Made by a program: the position numbers and the translations under genes
Notes under the pieces: generated by a model
The model's input: only the letters and a program-made list of their open reading frames with translations
Told to the model about the DNA's origin: nothing
Database searches by the model: none
In this document: positions 38,801 to 48,163 of the stretch, piece by piece
Position numbering within the stretch: position 1 is the first letter of the stretch
Layout: every line of letters begins with the position of its first letter
Assembly (NCBI GenBank): GCA_017979445.1
Contig: CM030708.1
Span: 35,716,721-35,780,720, forward strand
Direction of reading: 5' to 3'
DNA length: 64,000 nt
DNA from: Akebia trifoliata
Lineage: Eukaryota; Streptophyta; Magnoliopsida; Ranunculales; Lardizabalaceae

Positions 38801-39905
38801 TGCTTATATCAGCTGTGCCCCTTCCCTTCTTCACCACCGTCTTTGCTCGAGTGACCGCTTTGTGGTCCTTTCTTCTGATGGGCTTTACCAATACTTCAGC
38901 AATGAAGAAGTGGTTTCCCATGTAGCATGGTTCATGGAAAATGTCCCTGAAGGTGATCCTGCGCAGTACCTGATTGCGGAGCTTCTCTTTCGGGCTGCAA
39001 AAAAAAATGGTCAGTTGACCCATATTAGATTCTTAAGTTTCTTGAATGTTTCTACTAGATTTCTTTAACACGAACAGTAGTCAGGGCAAGAAGGTGAGAG
39101 GAGCCCTCACTCCTTTTCAATATGAGAGACGTGTCACTCATGCTAAGGGACAGAGACCATCTTTAGATCATCCCATTCCCACCTTGGCGATTCCTAGGCC
39201 AAACTTTGACTTTATCAGATGATCCTAAGCGTTCAATGCGGTTAATTCTTTTAGGTGGTTATGATAAGTAGGCATGGCCTTGAAAGGCAGTTTGACCATG
39301 ATGGATCACACTGATTTTTTCTCTCTTTCTCATACTCACTTAAGTATGCACACAGGTAGTAAGCACGGTTTCATCACCATCCTTCCTTGGATATCCTTTT
39401 CCTATAAACGATAACAACCACACGTCAGATTTTCCCTAGTGAATATGAATCTCCAACCTTTTTATGTATTGTGGAGTTTTTGGTATTTTTTTTTTCATTC
39501 CACAGCTTTTTAACAACTCAACAGTGAGACCATGAAAGAGATGGTGCTTACACACACATTTGTGATCAACACGCCAACTTTCTTCTTCATGTGACTGAAC
39601 TAGTGAAGATTCATGCACATTTCAGACATTTTCCCTTTCACATTTTTAGTCCAGACTGATGTTCATGTTTTTTTCTTTTTTAATTAATCGTGTAAGTAAA
39701 TGTATATATCTGTGCCATTCAGTTGAAGTACTGAAGGCTTGAATTAGTTGTTCATTTTCTCAATGTTGCCTCATCATTTCTTGCTGCAGGAATGGATTTT
39801 CATGAGTTGCTTGAAATTCCTCATGGTGATCGCCGGAAATACCATGATGATGTTTCAGTTATGGTGGTTTCCCTTGAGGGAAGGATTTGGAGATCATCTG
39901 GCTGA
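32837..39905 (+). CDS. POLTERGEIST/PLL-type protein phosphatase 2C
   Basis: PP2C-clade Ser/Thr phosphatase of the POL/PLL subfamily, which in Arabidopsis acts at the plasma membrane downstream of CLAVATA-type receptors in stem-cell and vascular patterning. Exons: 32837-35119, 37681-37794, 38745-39009 and 39790-39905, totalling 2778 nt or 925 residues. I chose the ATG at 32837, not the in-frame ATG at 32813. The former gives MGNSTSR, an N-myristoylation consensus with a nearby Cys11 for palmitoylation, as known for POL and PLL1. A run of SGP(L/I) repeats lies at 155-198. The family block [18 protein letters not shown] is at 244-261. Catalytic metal-site motifs are GIYDGFSG (D321), [15 protein letters not shown] and HDDVSV. 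A long insert (about 350-620) interrupts the catalytic domain, as is usual for POL. If intron 1 is retained, translation stops at 35149, before the last metal ligands. Confidence 0.95.
35399..35670 (+). mobile_element. Possible retroelement 3' end in PP2C intron 1
   Basis: The sequence ends with AAATTTTTACTTATAAAAAAA, a terminus similar to the LINE tails elsewhere in the window (ACTTATAAAAAAA at 51413-51431). The preceding 200 bases show no recognisable ORF2 words. This is tail resemblance only. Confidence 0.35.
35850..37405 (-). mobile_element. RTE-type LINE relic (reverse transcriptase), antisense in PP2C intron 1
   Basis: On the minus strand near 36150-35880 a decayed reverse transcriptase reads [16 protein letters not shown], then [16 protein letters not shown] with the catalytic YADD, followed by [11 protein letters not shown]. 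Upstream (about 36300-36170) it reads [16 protein letters not shown] and LTKLFNNIL. These phrases are characteristic of plant RTE-clade LINEs and differ from the FADD-type LINEs of the rest of the window. Several stops and frameshifts make it inactive. The part beyond about 36600 is more decayed and contains a tandem duplication. Confidence 0.75.
36840..37405. repeat. Two-copy tandem duplication of about 260-300 bases
   Basis: Copy 1 (about 36840-37100) and copy 2 (about 37141-37405) share, in order: TTTCTCCTTTTAGA, TCCACC, AAAGATCTAAAACCA, TAGCCTATTT, AACATCTGAA, AAAATATA, ATACTTTT, GTTGAGTATG and CTAATCATTTGGGT. Divergence is moderate. It lies in PP2C intron 1, within or next to the RTE relic. 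Confidence 0.85.
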
Positions 39906-40109
39906 TTTTTTCCAATTTTTATCAATGTTGCCTCACATGTAACTTTTTTAACTTGATAAAAAAAAAAAAAAAAACAAAAATGTAACCTTTTTTATTCCAG
40001 CAAGAGTAAAGCATCCATGTTTTTCTGCATCTAGCCTTCATTTTTTTTATATAAAAGAATTTGAAGGTTTGCGCATAGTGTTAGTTACCTAACACCACGT
40101 CTCTTGGCA

Positions 40110-40165
40110 TTGACCCATGTAGGACACAACATGTTAGGCAAAATGTTGGGTGCTGAACGGGACCA
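40110..40165. mobile_element. Remnant terminal repeat of the TA-associated palindromic element
   Basis: ACCCATGTAGGACACAACAT, then GGGTGCTGAACGGGACC, matches the right end of the complete elements (for example ACCCATGTAAGACAAAACGC and GGGTGCCGAACGGGACC at 63370-63431). Only the terminus is left. It abuts a (GA)n run at about 40167-40184, not a TA run. Confidence 0.7.
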
Positions 40166-40311
40166 CAGAGAGAGAGAGAGAGAGTACTTAAGATCATTGG
40201 CATAAAAAAGTTGGAATTATTCAAAAGTCCAAGGTTTCTAATTGGTGAAGCTATTTCTTTTAATTGTGTTAACTAAGGTTGACTTACACTAGATTAAATG
40301 ACTTTGCCCGT

Positions 40312-40313
<2 letters not shown>

Positions 40314-40353
<40 letters not shown>
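40314..40353. repeat. (TA)n microsatellite, about 19 units
   Basis: A pure TA run that borders the left end of the first complete palindromic element. Other TA tracts border the remaining elements (40723-40736, 41092-41127, 41533-41546, 62637-62651, 63034-63051, 63432-63477, 63845-63861). Confidence 0.95.
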
Positions 40354-40354
<1 letters not shown>

Positions 40355-40722
40355 GGTCCCTTTCAGTACCAAATATTTTGGCAAATATTTTGCCCAACCA
40401 TTTTTGTCTTACATGAGTTAGAAGTTTTGAAATGGGCTGATTTTTGGTGAGGATGATCTCTACGGTGAAGAGATCATCATCACCAAAAAGCAGCCCATTC
40501 CAAAACTTTTAGCCCCATGTTTACAAGTTGAAAAATCGTGGACTGTCCATTTTTTGTAAATCATTTTTGATGGGGTTAGAAGTTTTGGAATGGGCTGATT
40601 TTTGGTGATGATGATTTTCTCACCGTAGAAATCATCCTCACAAAAAATCAGTCAAATTCAAAACTTCTAACCCACGGAGGACAAAAATAGTTGGGCAAAA
40701 TGTTTGGTGCCAAACATTTCCC
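40354..40722 (+). mobile_element. TA-associated double-hairpin element, copy A (subfamily 1)
   Basis: A 369-base non-coding element lying between TA repeats. The termini are GGGTCCC and TTTCCC, with long imperfect terminal inverted repeats. Inside are two successive hairpins, each with arms of about 40-45 bases containing GTTAGAAGTTTTG, GGGCTGATTTTTGGTGA and GATGATCTC and their complements. A spacer between the hairpins carries GTTGAAAAATCGTGGAC and TCCATTTTTTGTAAATCA. There is no coding capacity. The structure fits a MITE or foldback element. Confidence 0.85.
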
Positions 40723-40736
40723 TATATTTATATATA

Positions 40737-41091
40737 GGGTCCCATTCACCACCCTATGCTTTACCAAACGTGTTTTGTCCAACATGGGTTAGAAGTTTTG
40801 GAATAGGTTGATTTTTAGTGGAGATCATCCTCACTAAAAATCAGTCTATTCCAAAACTTCTAACCCCATAAAAAATGGTTTATAAAAAATGGTCGGTCCA
40901 CGATTTTTCAACTTGTAAACATGGGACTAGAAATTTTGGAATGGACTGATTTTTGGTTTTGGTGAGGATGATCTCCTCACCATAGAGATCATCCTCACCA
41001 AAAATCAGCCCATTCCAAAACTTCTAATCCATGTAGGACAAAACACGTTTGGTAAAGCGTATGGTAAAGTGTAGGGTGTTGAACATTTCCC
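40737..41091 (-). mobile_element. TA-associated double-hairpin element, copy B (subfamily 1, reversed)
   Basis: A 355-base element with the same architecture as copy A, but the spacer is in the opposite orientation (GGTCCACGATTTTTCAAC), so it inserted the other way round. The termini pair GGTCCCATTCACCACCCTAT with AGTGTAGGGTGTTGAACATT. The TA tract at 40723-40736 separates it from copy A. Confidence 0.85.
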
Positions 41092-41127
41092 ATATATATA
41101 TATGTATATATATACATATATATATAT

Positions 41128-41532
41128 GGGGGAGGTTCAAGGGACATATGTAAAAACATATGGAAACATATGGTTTTAAATATGGGTTAGAGGTTTTGGA
41201 TTGAGCTGATTTTTTGCGAGGATGGTCACTATGATGAGAAGATCATCAACACAAAAAATCAGTTCAATTTGAAACTTCTAAATCCATCAAAAGTGATTTA
41301 CAAATTATTGACAAAAATTAACAAAAAATCAACGGTCCACATTCTAAATCACTTTTAATGGGGTTAGAAGTTTCAAATTGGACTGATTTTTTTTTCGGAT
41401 GATCTTCCCATCATAGAGATCATCCTCACAAAAAATCAGCTAAATCCAAAACTTCTAACCCATGTTTTGAAAATTTATTAATGTTACATTGTTTTTACAT
41501 ACGTTTTCTCATATGTCCCTTGAACCTGACCC
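41128..41532 (-). mobile_element. TA-associated double-hairpin element, copy C (subfamily 2, reversed)
   Basis: A 405-base element. The termini are GGAGGTTCAAGGGACATATG and CATATGTCCCTTGAACCTGA, a near-perfect inverted repeat that extends inward with AT-rich sequence. The two internal hairpins are homologous to those of subfamily 1 (GATTTTTTGCGAGGATG, GATCATCCTCACAAAAAATC). The spacer has AAATCAACGGTCCACATTCT, the reverse of that in copy D. TA repeats flank both sides. Confidence 0.85.
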
Positions 41533-41778
41533 TATATATATATATATTTTCTTCTTGGTAGGCGAGTGGATTAGTAGTTTGGAGAAGGTGTAGATGGATT
41601 TTGGAATGCAGGTCGTTTCTTTCACAAGCAAAGCCAAAGCCAAAGCCATGCAAGGCATGGCATGCATATACAACTACAAACGCTGACATTCAATTTAATT
41701 AATGAGAAAAGAACTTCAGAAGAATGCCACACCACGCAGGATAAAGTAACGTGAATGGAGGAGGATGTCCCTTAATAA
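41533..41778. other. Short 3' flank between the element cluster and the HIPP gene
   Basis: After a short TA run, this is the expected 3'UTR/terminator side of the minus-strand HIPP gene. It contains the word pair AAAGCCAAAGCCAAAGCCAT and AGGCATGGCATGCATAT. Nothing else was identified. Confidence 0.5.
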
Positions 41779-42294
41779 TTAGAGGATGGAGCAGAAACGT
41801 GCACTATCATAGGAAGAAAAGCTCACTGCAACAAGATCGCATTCTTTGCAACAAAGTGGGAAGTGTGGGTTAGGTTTTGGTTTGGGAGAAGCAGGCTTGG
41901 GGGGTCCAACACTAATAATATTGGCTACCTTTCCAATCTTCCTTATCTGCTTTACGACTAGTACAGGATCGACATCCCCGACCACAGTTAATGTACCTTT
42001 CTCACCATCCACACTCACCTGATCAATTCCTATCAAACATCTCATCAGCTATATATAATTAGTACTTAAAAGAGATTTCACAGAAATGGATTTTATTGAG
42101 GAGGGGTCCTTACCCGTGAGTTTTGTAACAGCTCTCATCACACATGTCTTGCACTTGTTGCAGTTGATGTTAACTTTAAGCACTATTTTCTACATCACAA
42201 GACATGAGCATATATAGAGAATTAATGGACAAAATATATAGCTAGCGTAGCTTCGCCCAAGTTAGCTAATTAAGATTGGCTTAATTACCTTCAT
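41779..42294 (-). CDS. Heavy-metal-associated isoprenylated plant protein (HIPP)
   Basis: Small HMA-domain metallochaperone-like protein, expected to bind Cu/Zn/Cd-type ions and to be tethered to membranes by a prenyl anchor. Exons: 42294-42289 (only MK), 42189-42114 and 42029-41779, encoding 110 residues. The HMA domain spans about 3-68 with the metal motif NCNKC (C12, C15), a beta-alpha-beta pattern and the usual DxxL(x)V(x)GxVDP strand. A short Pro/Lys linker (70-82) and a second Cys cluster LCCKEC (87-91) follow. The protein ends in CSIL, a CaaX box whose final Leu predicts geranylgeranylation. The two-codon first exon followed by an intron is typical of this gene family. The exact HIPP subgroup cannot be assigned. 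Confidence 0.9.
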
Positions 42295-42377
42295 GGTGGT
42301 GCAAGAGATGAAGACGAAGATGAAGACAATGCAGATTTTCCTTCAAATTCAATGAAGGAATCCAGTGTAACCTTCTT

Positions 42378-42385
42378 GTTTTATA
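42378..42385 (-). promoter_or_regulatory. TATA box of the HIPP gene
   Basis: TATAAAAC on the minus strand lies about 85 bases upstream of the ATG at 42294. This gives a 5'UTR of about 50 bases if transcription starts near 42350. Confidence 0.6.
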
Positions 42386-43195
42386 AGAACAACAAATTTG
42401 ACTTTTTGAGTTTTTTAATTTATGAAAACTTAGAACAACTGTCTCAAATTATTTAAACTGGCAAGGATCTAGTGTGTCTCGTAACACAAATCTTATGATG
42501 ATGGGAGGAGCCAGAAAGGGTTCACGTTGACATCCTCAATCCACATTATATTTAAAAAACTGGACTGATGAACACCAAACATTTGTTAAATTGGTCGGAC
42601 CATGATCTTTCCTGGTTCAATTCGTTTGGACCCATGTACATTCATTAAAATATGTATACATCTCCCCCCCCCTAAAATACCTTTATTTATATTCTTGGTT
42701 CATTAACAGAACAAATTTTATTATAAAATCCAATCGAACCTGGTTTGGTTTAATTTTTAAAAATGATTCCAAGTTCATGATGCAATGTTGTATTATTCAT
42801 TGGCCGGCCACTAGATTTCATTATGGGCTTCAGGAATGAGGCCAGAGGATGTGTTTCAGGCCCATGAAGAAAAACTCAAATCGAAGGGCAATGATATTTT
42901 CTGTATAGGTGCACCCGTCTGTTATTATGAATCAGTTGAATAGTTCATTGATATTAGGTGGACAGGACTACCATTTTATTAGATGTAAGATGAAATAAAA
43001 AAAACAAATAAAAAAAGATGAAAGAAATAATGAGAAGGAACAAACTTCATTGGTTTGAAGAATTCAGCAATGGAAAATCTATGTAATTTAATCCCACTAT
43101 TATTTGAAAACAATTGAGGAGTTGTTGACTTAGATACTTTAAACCTTCCCTCCCTAACTAACAACTAATGATATTTACCATAGTATAGTTCCTCT
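42386..43195. other. Upstream region of the HIPP gene
   Basis: AT-rich with a C10-type homopolymer run at about 42664-42673. No coding-like segment or transposon terminus was recognised before the LINE starts near 43196. Confidence 0.5.
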
Positions 43196-44505
43196 CCATC
43201 AAACTAACGGGCTGAGATCAGAGAATACTCCTAATAATAAATAATGGTCCTAGCTCCCTTTCTCAATTCTACCTTCCCCACTTCTTCCTTATTCCACCAT
43301 TTCAATTTCTCTTTTAAGTATTTGAGCTTGTTCTTGAAAACAACTCCTGGATATCCCACCATTGGACATTCACTCCACCAATCTTTGACTAGATCTCCAA
43401 AATTTGGGTGAATAAGCTACATATTCTCAAATCGGAAGGGGATCGGACTAGTTTGACAATGCCCCGCCTCAATAACGATAGAAGTGTGATCCGAAACTAA
43501 ACTAGGGGCTGCCGAGTGCACCACATTACGAAACTTCTCCTCCCAATTCTCACTCACTAAAAATCTATCTAGTCTGGACATCCTAGGATCTGCTTGATTA
43601 TTAGACCAAGTAAACATTCTACCGAGCAACGATAAATCCATTAAGGCAAAGTTATTTACAAAAGCATTGAAATCCCTCATCCTCTTTGTGATTCTCTGCC
43701 TACCATTCTTCTCATTAGATAATCTAATGACATTGAAGTCCCCCCCCAGGACCCAAGGCTTGTTCCAATACCCCGCGAGATTCTCCAACTCTTCCCAAAA
43801 TTGTTGTCTCTCCTTACTAGCTGTGGGGCCATAAACCCTTGAGAAAACCCATTGAAAATCCTCATTCACGCACTTACAGAGAATAGAAATGGAAAAAGCC
43901 TCAACTAAGTTGTCGATCACTTGAATAAAGTCCTTATTCCACATCAAAATCATTTCGCCTGCACTCCCAAGAGCTAGAAGAACAACCCAACCTATATTTC
44001 CTCTCCAAAGATCCTTAATCACCTTGTCCTCACAAACCGACAGTTTCGACTCTTAAAGCGTGACTAAAAAAGGCCTTTTAGACTTTATAAACGCTTTTAC
44101 TGCCGCCCTCTTCATTCTATCCCCCAACCCTTTCACATTCCAAGACAATATCTTCATCGACATAAAAACCTAAACAAGAACCCAGACGTAAACTACAAAA
44201 CACCTCTACAATTAATCCACCTTTTTGGCCAGATTTGGCCTAGAGAACCTCTTCATTGATTTCATAGGAGCCACCACCACTACCTCATTCGATTGACCAT
44301 ACCTAAACGTTTCCATATCTGTTTGAACTAACAATTCCTCCATCTGAACCGAGTTTGGATCTTCTAAACCTCTGTCAGGCCAATATCCATCAAAATACCC
44401 TTCTGTCTGATTCAGGGCCGTTACCTCATCCGGAATTTGAGTCGAGGGAACCACAGACGAAAACGCTGAAGGACATCTATACTTAACTCCCTCAGACTAT
44501 CCTCA
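43196..44505 (-). mobile_element. Inverted 5' half of a LINE (ORF1 end and endonuclease)
   Basis: On the minus strand from about 44505 leftward: an ORF1-like tail (44454-44212, VAPMKSMKRFSRPNLAKK), then a start at 44160 (MKILSWNVKGLGDRMKRA) of an exonuclease-endonuclease-phosphatase domain. That domain has one TAA before ESKLSVCEDK and then runs open from 44022 to 43417. Catalytic-type motifs include GGDFNVIR, FTWSNNQ, SRLDRFLVS and SDHTSI. It continues as LVKDWWSECP and LKEKLKWWNKEEVGK to about 43210. It is joined head-to-head to the plus-strand reverse transcriptase half that begins at about 44512. Confidence 0.85.
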
Positions 44506-44511
44506 TCTTGA

Positions 44512-47177
44512 GAGACGTCACTAAGTTTTTCCATAAGGTAGCCAATTATCATAGAAAAAATAATCATATGGCTAGTTTGACGATCAATGGGATTATGGTG
44601 GAAGGGGAAAAGGGAATTAGGGAGAGTGTAGTGAGTTATTACAAAGAGCTCTATAGGGAAAGAGAGGATAGGAGACCTCGTCCCGACAATCTCGATTTCA
44701 ATACGGTAACTCATGAAGAAAGTGTGGTTGGAAAGGCAGATTGGGGAGGAGGAAGTGAGATTAGTGGTTGCATCCATGGGTGGGAACAAAACGCCGGGGC
44801 CAGATGGTTTTATAATGGAATTCTTCAAACATTGTTGGGGAATTATATATGAAGATTTCATGAAGGTGGTTTGGGAGTCATAGGAAAAAAATTGCTTGGA
44901 TTATGCCCTTAACAGTACCTTTGTGGCGTTGATTCCGGTTGACTTGAATGATTTCACGCTTATTAGTTTAGTGGGATCGATGTACAAGATTATCTCCAAG
45001 GTGTTGGGGAACATATTGAAAGAAGTTATGAAGAAATTAAGTGGTCTTGAACAAGGTGCTTTCATTAGGGGTAGATAAATTCTGGATGGTGTGCTAATAG
45101 CTAATAAATGTCTGGATTCGAGGATTAAAGATAAGAAGGCGGGGCTAATAGGAAAAATCGATATGTAAAAGGCTTATGACCATGTGAGCTGCGATTTTTT
45201 GGAGCATATGTTGGGTATGATGGGATTTGGTTCTAGGTGGATTGGGTGGGTTACGAAGTGTATTACGTCGGTTTCCTTTTCTATCTTAGTCAATGGTAGT
45301 CCGACAGGGTATTTTAGGAGCTCCAAGGGTTTGAGACAGGGCGATCCGTTATCCTCATTTTTATTTCTTATAGTGACAGAGGCCTTGGGTAAACTGTTCA
45401 GGAGGAGGGTTGAGATAGGAAGGTTATCCGGTTTTAGAATGAACATAGAGGGTCCTTTGATGTCGCATTTGCAATTTGCAGATGACACCTTAATATTCTT
45501 AGATCCTTCAAGAGAACAAGTGAGAGCTCTTTGGGTGTTATTATGTTGTTTTGAAGCAATTTCTGGTCTACACGTCAATCTGCAGAAAAGCAAGTTGTTT
45601 GGGATTGATGAGGTGCCGAATTTTCCACTTTTAACTGCTACTTTGGGGTGTAGTAGTGATACGCTCCTTTCTTCCTGTTTAGGTTTACCCTTAGGGGCTC
45701 CGTATTGTAGTAAAAATATTTGGGAGGGAGTTATCGAGAAAATGGAAAAGAAGTTGAGTACTTGGAAGGCAAAATATCACTCAAAAGGGGGTAAGGTTAC
45801 ATTGATTAAAAGTACTTTAACAATTATTCCGATTTATTTCTTATCTCTATTTTCGTTGCTTCAATCAGTGGAAGTTAAGATTGAAAGACTCATGAAGAAT
45901 TTTCTATAGAATGATAAGAATGGTGGTATAAAATATCATTTGGTGAATTGGAAGATGGTTTGCACTCCAAAGAAGAATGGATGTTTGGGAATTAGAGGGC
46001 TAAGACTAACAAATAAGGCTCTCCTGGACAAGTGGCTTTGGAGATTCGAGAAAGAATGAGATAACTTTGGTTGGAATAGTGAAGAGGCTTGGTTGGAATA
46101 GTGAAGAGGCTAGAGGGATTTACGGGTGTAGTGTGTGGAGAGGCATTCTGAAGGGTGTCGATAAGTTCGAAAGGGAGATAAGATTCAAAGTTGGGATGGG
46201 GGACAGGGTTAGATTTTGGGAGGATTTATGGTGCGGAACTTCATCTCTGTCTACTCCATTTCCATCCCTGTACGCTTGCTCTTTGAAAAAACATAATTCA
46301 GTAAGGCAGTGTTTGATTCGGGACGGGATCATGGACTCTTGGGATCTGGGATTTAGGAGGAATTTTAATGATTGGGAATTGACGGAGGTTACATCTCTTC
46401 TATATCTTTTTAATTCGATCCAATTCAGAGAGAACGAGTAGGATAGAAGGGAATGGTTCAAGACTAAGGATAAGAAGTTCTTTGTCAAGTCTTGCTATTA
46501 TTGCTTGATGCCATCGGGTGAGATTTTTTTCTCTCCATCTCTCATTTGATCTACGCTAATTCCTTCTAAGGTATCTTTCTTTTTATGACTAGCTTCTTTG
46601 GGTAGAATCCTCACCTTGGATAATTTGACCTATCAAGATGGATTACTCCAAATTTTTGCTATCTTTATTCTAGGGATGGGGAGTCTGTCAACCGCATTCT
46701 TATTCATTGTCCTTTTTCTCGCGTTATTTGGATGTTCTTCTTATCTTGTTTCCAAGTGGATTGGATCCTTCCTTTATCTTTTTTTGCGCTTCTAAAGGGT
46801 TAGAGTTTCAATATCTTCTATTCTAGAAAGAGGTTTCTCTGAACTATCTTTCCTTTCGCCATTACTTGGGGTCTTTGGAGAGAGCGCAACAACATGATTT
46901 TCCATAATAAGGAGAGCTCGTCTCACACCGTGATCTTGAAGATTTTGGATTTCTCTTCCTTTGGTCAAAGATGAGTAAAGACTAGGGAGTAAGGTTATAA
47001 GATTTTGTATTTAATTGGGATACCATTTGTGAATTGTAGCCCCTCGCCGAGCGTGTTTTTACTTACTTTTTTCTTCTTTCCTTGTTGCTTTTCTTTCTCG
47101 TTGTTAGGGGGTTACCTCAGCCTCCTATTCTCCTTTTCTTCATTAATATAATTTATATTTATCAAAAAAAAAAAAAA
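44512..47177 (+). mobile_element. 3' half of the same LINE: reverse transcriptase, zf-RVT, poly(A)
   Basis: Plus-strand ORF2 starting at DVTKFFHKVANYHRKNNH. It continues across a frameshift to SMGGNKTPGPDGF, the RT core ([32 protein letters not shown] near 45475) and the connection region (GWEGVIEKMEKKLSTWKAKY-like). A decayed zf-RVT region follows from 46440, with many stops. Premature stops at 45076 (QGAFIRGR, then stop) and 45906 show it is dead. It ends with TTTATATTTATC and poly(A) at about 47163-47177. The segment between the endonuclease half and this half (roughly 100 residues by comparison with family organisation) is absent. Confidence 0.88.
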
Positions 47178-48163
47178 TGATCCTTAAAAATAGAACCATT
47201 ACTATCTCTAGGAAATCTATGTTTTTCCTCACATCTCAGCTGTCTATTTAAAGGAGACTTAAAAAAAAAATGAAAAAGAAATTACCTAGTGAATAGAGAG
47301 TTCTACAGACCCAAGGAAAAAAGGGTCAAGTATCTCAAGAGTGTCAGTAATAACAGCAGTATTGGATATGAATATGATAATGAGGTCATTGTTACCTTGG
47401 TTGTTTCTTGAAATTTCCTTGAAAGGCATCAATTTATGTTCAATAGATGTGCCTTCTTCAGTGGATGGATGCAATCTTCTACAGAAACATCAAATTCATG
47501 ATATATTAATTTGATTTGTGACTTTTAAATGCATGTAGTTAAGTTATATGTTGCAGACTACATCTGCTTGAGGTTGATGGGGCTCCATCTGCTGCTGTGG
47601 TAAATTTTGACTTATCAATACTGTATAACAAGCTTGGACCATACACGATCAAAGACGGGGGCCTCAGATTGTTAAAAAACAGAAACATTGCCTTGCAATA
47701 AAGGGATAAACCAGTCCTGAAATCTGTAGATCGACTAGCCACTTCATTCAAAATCACACTCTCTTACATGAGGAGACCTTGAACAACTACTTTCTGGGGG
47801 TATTAATCAATTGGGCAGCCATCCCCATCCCCATCCCCATGAATAACTGACATCTTTAACAACCAGAATCCCCTTTACAAATCACAACCATATGTTCTAC
47901 AGAATTTACAGTCTAACCATTGAGAAAGGAGAATCAACACATCAGTGGTTTGGACTTTTTGGATTGAATCAGTTATTCATTTAGAATATTTCCCAAGGGC
48001 GCCAGTTTACTTGATAGCCCGTTGCATGTGTGCCACAAGTAGCTACAGACAATATGAATGAATTTCCTTTCTGTCAGCTCATCCCAGTCCAGTTATACCT
48101 TTTAAGAGCAATGTTATTTAAGTTCAGATAACTTATTAATGTCCACAGTCGAAGAGAGAAGAT
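47178..48163. other. 3' flank of the F-box/kelch gene
   Basis: The kelch 3'UTR should occupy the right part. A CATCCCCATCCCCATCCCCA simple repeat is at 47822-47841. The left part holds one exon-like fragment (listed separately). No full gene is visible. Confidence 0.5.
47401..47480 (-). pseudogene. Exon-like fragment of unknown gene
   Basis: On the minus strand a good acceptor (GATGTTTCTGTAG) precedes an open stretch reading LHPSTEEGTSIEHKLMPFKE, then ISRNNQ, closed by a donor (CCAAG|GTAACA). The composition looks protein-coding, but I do not recognise the family and no neighbouring exon was found. It may be a relic or a captured exon. Confidence 0.3.

Noticed and set aside
40354..41532. CRISPR-like repeat array
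   Set aside because: The repeats are long palindromic elements of about 370 bases with TA flanks in a plant genome. There is no spacer structure.
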